Shown here: piece after piece, positions 60,501 through 64,000 of the stretch
Numbering within the stretch: the first letter of the stretch is position 1
How the letters are laid out: each line of letters begins with the position of its first letter
NCBI RefSeq assembly: GCF_022662375.1
Contig: NZ_JAKNQL010000004.1
Span: 1 to 64,000 of the forward strand
From: Pseudomonas sp. CROZ-RG-20F-R04-15
Lineage (GTDB): Bacteria; Pseudomonadota; Gammaproteobacteria; Pseudomonadales; Pseudomonadaceae
Reading direction: 5' to 3'
Length of the DNA: 64,000 nt
The notes under the pieces: generated by a model
Told to the model about the DNA's origin: nothing
What the model saw: only the letters and a program-made list of their open reading frames with translations
The model's database searches: none
Translations under genes and position numbers: made by a program

Positions 60501-61352
60501 ATGACAACTGCTTTACAGCAACCAACGCTCTCGAGCCAATGCATGGCCGAGTTTCTGGGTACTGCTCTTCTGATCTTTTTCGGCACAGGCTGTGTCGCCG
60601 CGCTCAAAGTCGCGGGCGCCAGCTTTGGCCTGTGGGAAATCAGCATCATCTGGGGCGTCGGCGTGAGCATGGCGATCTACCTCACTGCCGGTGTTTCCGG
60701 CGCGCACCTGAACCCGGCGGTCAGCATCGCGCTGGCGATCTTCGCTGACTTCGAAAAGCGCAAACTGCCGTTCTATATTCTGTCGCAGATCGCTGGAGCG
60801 TTCTGCGGTGCGTTGCTGGTTTACACGCTGTACAGCAATCTTTTCTTCGATTACGAACAAACTCACCAAATGGTTCGTGGCTCGGCGGCCAGCCTCGAGT
60901 TGGCCTCGGTGTTCTCGACCTTCCCCAATCCGGTGCTGTCGACTGCTCAGGCGTTCCTGGTCGAGATGATCATCACCGCGATCCTGATGGGCGTGATCAT
61001 GTCGCTGACCGACGACAACAACGGTTTGCCGAAAGGCCCGCTGGCACCGCTGCTGATCGGTTTGCTGATTGCCGTGATCGGTAGCTCGATGGGCCCGCTG
61101 ACCGGTTTCGCGATGAACCCGGCGCGTGACTTCGGTCCGAAGCTGATGACTTTCTTTACCGGCTGGGGTGAAATTTCCTTCACTGGCGGTCGCGATATTC
61201 CGTACTTCCTGATTCCGATTTTTGCACCGATTGTCGGTGCCTGCCTCGGCGCTGCCGGGTATCGCGGGCTCATCGCCCGTCACCTGACCGGCGCCACACC
61301 TGCTACAAAGGATGCAGAACCGGCCATTGACGGCAAACCAAGAACTTCTTGA
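60501..61352 (+). CDS. glpF: Glycerol uptake facilitator (aquaglyceroporin)
   Basis: 283 aa from ATG 60501; the earlier in-frame start extends into untranslated leader. Six TM with the two NPA half-helices, HLNPAV (near 69) and MNPARDFGPK (near 208). Passive glycerol channel. First gene of glpF-glpK-glpR, with a perfect hairpin before glpK. Confidence 0.96.
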   Translation: MTTALQQPTLSSQCMAEFLGTALLIFFGTGCVAALKVAGASFGLWEISIIWGVGVSMAIYLTAGVSGAHLNPAVSIALAIFADFEKRKLPFYILSQIAGAFCGALLVYTLYSNLFFDYEQTHQMVRGSAASLELASVFSTFPNPVLSTAQAFLVEMIITAILMGVIMSLTDDNNGLPKGPLAPLLIGLLIAVIGSSMGPLTGFAMNPARDFGPKLMTFFTGWGEISFTGGRDIPYFLIPIFAPIVGACLGAAGYRGLIARHLTGATPATKDAEPAIDGKPRTS

Positions 61353-61359
61353 AACAGTC

Positions 61360-62932
<1,573 letters not shown>

Positions 62933-63027
62933 GCCAACCTGCAGAGACTGACAGGTAACTAACTGGTCGGGAGCGGATTCCTGCGGCATCATGGGCAAAT
63001 TTTGCACGGCAGCCCAAAGGAAGCCCC

Positions 63028-63783
63028 ATGAATCTGCCTCCCCGTCAGCAGCAAATTCTCGAGCTGGTCCGCGAACGCGGCTATGTGAGCATCGAGGAAA
63101 TGGCTACGCTGTTCGTTGTTACCCCGCAAACCATTCGCCGCGACATCAATCAGCTCGCGGAAGCCAATCTGCTGCGCCGTTACCATGGCGGCGCCGCTTA
63201 CGATTCCAGCGTAGAAAACACCGCTTATGCAATGCGCGCCGACCAGATGCGCGATGAAAAACAACGCATCGGTGAAGCCATCGCCGCCCAGATCCCCGAT
63301 CACGCCTCGCTGTTCATCAATATCGGCACCACCACCGAATCGATTGCCCGCGCCCTGCTCAATCACAATCACCTGAAGATCATCACCAATAACCTGCACG
63401 TGGCGTCGATGCTCAGTGCCAAGGATGATTTCGATGTGCTGCTGACGGGTGGCAATGTCCGTCGTGACGGCGGTGTTGTCGGTCAGGCGAGCGTGGATTT
63501 CATCAATCAGTTCAAGGTCGATTTTGCGCTGGTCGGGATTAGCGGTATCGACGAGGACGGCAGTCTGCTCGACTTTGATTATCAGGAAGTTCGGGTTTCG
63601 CAGGCGATCATTGCCAACGCGCGGCAGGTGATTCTGGCGGCGGATTCGAGCAAGTTCGGACGTAACGCGATGATCCGGTTGGGGCCGATCAGTCTGATTG
63701 ATTGTCTGGTGACCGATCAGCAGCCGGTGCCGGCGCTGGCGCAGTTGTTGAGTCAGCACAAGATTCGCCTGGAAGTCGTTTAA
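63028..63783 (+). CDS. glpR: DeoR-family repressor GlpR
   Basis: 251 aa. N-terminal DeoR HTH ([38 protein letters not shown] in part) and a sugar-phosphate-isomerase-fold C-terminal domain ([27 protein letters not shown]). Represses glp genes; glycerol-3-phosphate is the inducer in the family. It follows glpK by 95 bp and precedes a candidate operator near 63925. Confidence 0.95.
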   Translation: MNLPPRQQQILELVRERGYVSIEEMATLFVVTPQTIRRDINQLAEANLLRRYHGGAAYDSSVENTAYAMRADQMRDEKQRIGEAIAAQIPDHASLFINIGTTTESIARALLNHNHLKIITNNLHVASMLSAKDDFDVLLTGGNVRRDGGVVGQASVDFINQFKVDFALVGISGIDEDGSLLDFDYQEVRVSQAIIANARQVILAADSSKFGRNAMIRLGPISLIDCLVTDQQPVPALAQLLSQHKIRLEVV

Positions 63784-63804
63784 CCCTTCTTATCTTCATT
63801 GGCT

Positions 63805-63882
63805 AGCAGGCTCGCTCCCACACTGGAATGCATTTCAAACTGTGGGAGCGAGCCGGCTCCGGGCGGCGATCCGACGAAAGCG
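63805..63882. repeat. REP half and variant arm
   Basis: A right-type half REP (AGCAGGCTCGCTCCCACAC) followed by the hybrid arm GTGGGAGCGAGCCGGCTCCGGGCGGCGATCCGACGAA, the same variant seen at 2931. Confidence 0.8.
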
Positions 63883-63924
63883 ATCACTCAAACAACACAC
63901 CTCTCGCGCCATTAAGCGCCTCCC

Positions 63925-63981
63925 ATGTTCGAAAATTTTCCTTTCTTTGATCTTCGATGAGTTTTTTCAATCGAACGTGAC
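63925..63981 (+). promoter_or_regulatory. Candidate GlpR operator half-sites upstream of the next gene (glpD?)
   Basis: ATGTTCGAAAAT (63925-63936) and TCAATCGAACGTGA (63967-63980) resemble the two halves of the GlpR operator (ATGTTCGAT / ATCGAACAT). They lie 30 bp apart, just downstream of glpR and REP, where glpD usually follows. glpD itself is outside the window. Confidence 0.45.
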
Positions 63982-64000
63982 TGGCTGCGCGCGTCTTTAT

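Overview
The window is about 64 kb of GC-rich chromosomal DNA from a fluorescent pseudomonad, most likely the Pseudomonas fluorescens/koreensis group. The evidence is the many REP/BIME palindromes of the GTGGGAGCGAGCCTGCTCGC type, the pobR-pobA pair, the colRS, icmP and mexVW loci, and a gene order that largely matches two segments I remember from P. aeruginosa PAO1 (roughly PA4363-PA4389, then PA3481-PA3538). Those locus numbers are from memory. No prophage, integron, IS element, CRISPR array, rRNA or complete tRNA was seen.

Layout. 0-9 kb: small oxidoreductase, atypical MBL-fold hydrolase, LysR regulator, then pobR/pobA (4-hydroxybenzoate to protocatechuate) with a downstream 14-TM exporter, a secreted double-Cache protein and a coiled-coil membrane protein. 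9-13 kb: epimerase, argP, an ACT-domain protein, a LysE/ArgO exporter and sodB. 13-25 kb: bifA (c-di-GMP phosphodiesterase), a four-gene imelysin cluster (icmP, di-haem protein, second imelysin, DUF1513) and the RND pump mexVW. 25-32 kb: an envelope-stress block of InaA-type kinase, methyltransferase, colS, colR, LTA-synthase-like phosphotransferase and PAP2 phosphatase. Two near-identically placed ColR-box-like motifs lie about 70 bp upstream of the methyltransferase and LTA-synthase-like genes. 32-38 kb: groESL with a sigma32-like promoter, fxsA, hugZ, an SDR and apbC. 38-45 kb: metG, then an unusual rnf operon (rnfA-B-D-G-E) translationally coupled to nth, and a small acidic protein.

45-47 kb: an orphan NarL-type response regulator and an AT-rich, apparently acquired gene for a two-TM protein of unknown function. 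47-60 kb: argG, motY, pyrC, rnt, 2-Cys peroxiredoxin, bfd (with Fur box), bfrB, grxD, a stand-alone molybdopterin oxidoreductase, argF coupled to an orphan ABC ATPase, a PhzF-like protein and ybaK. 60-64 kb: glpF, glpK, glpR and the start of the presumed glpD control region.

The most unusual content is the Rnf locus. It has no rnfC. RnfA has lost both cysteines that ligate the intramembrane [2Fe-2S] cluster and RnfE has lost one. RnfB lacks its membrane anchor and carries a three-repeat tail resembling the C-terminal repeats of RnfC. Overlapping genes and intact flavin-attachment threonines argue that the operon is kept as a modified complex rather than decaying. The other candidates for something new are the ColR-box pair and the AT-rich two-TM gene.
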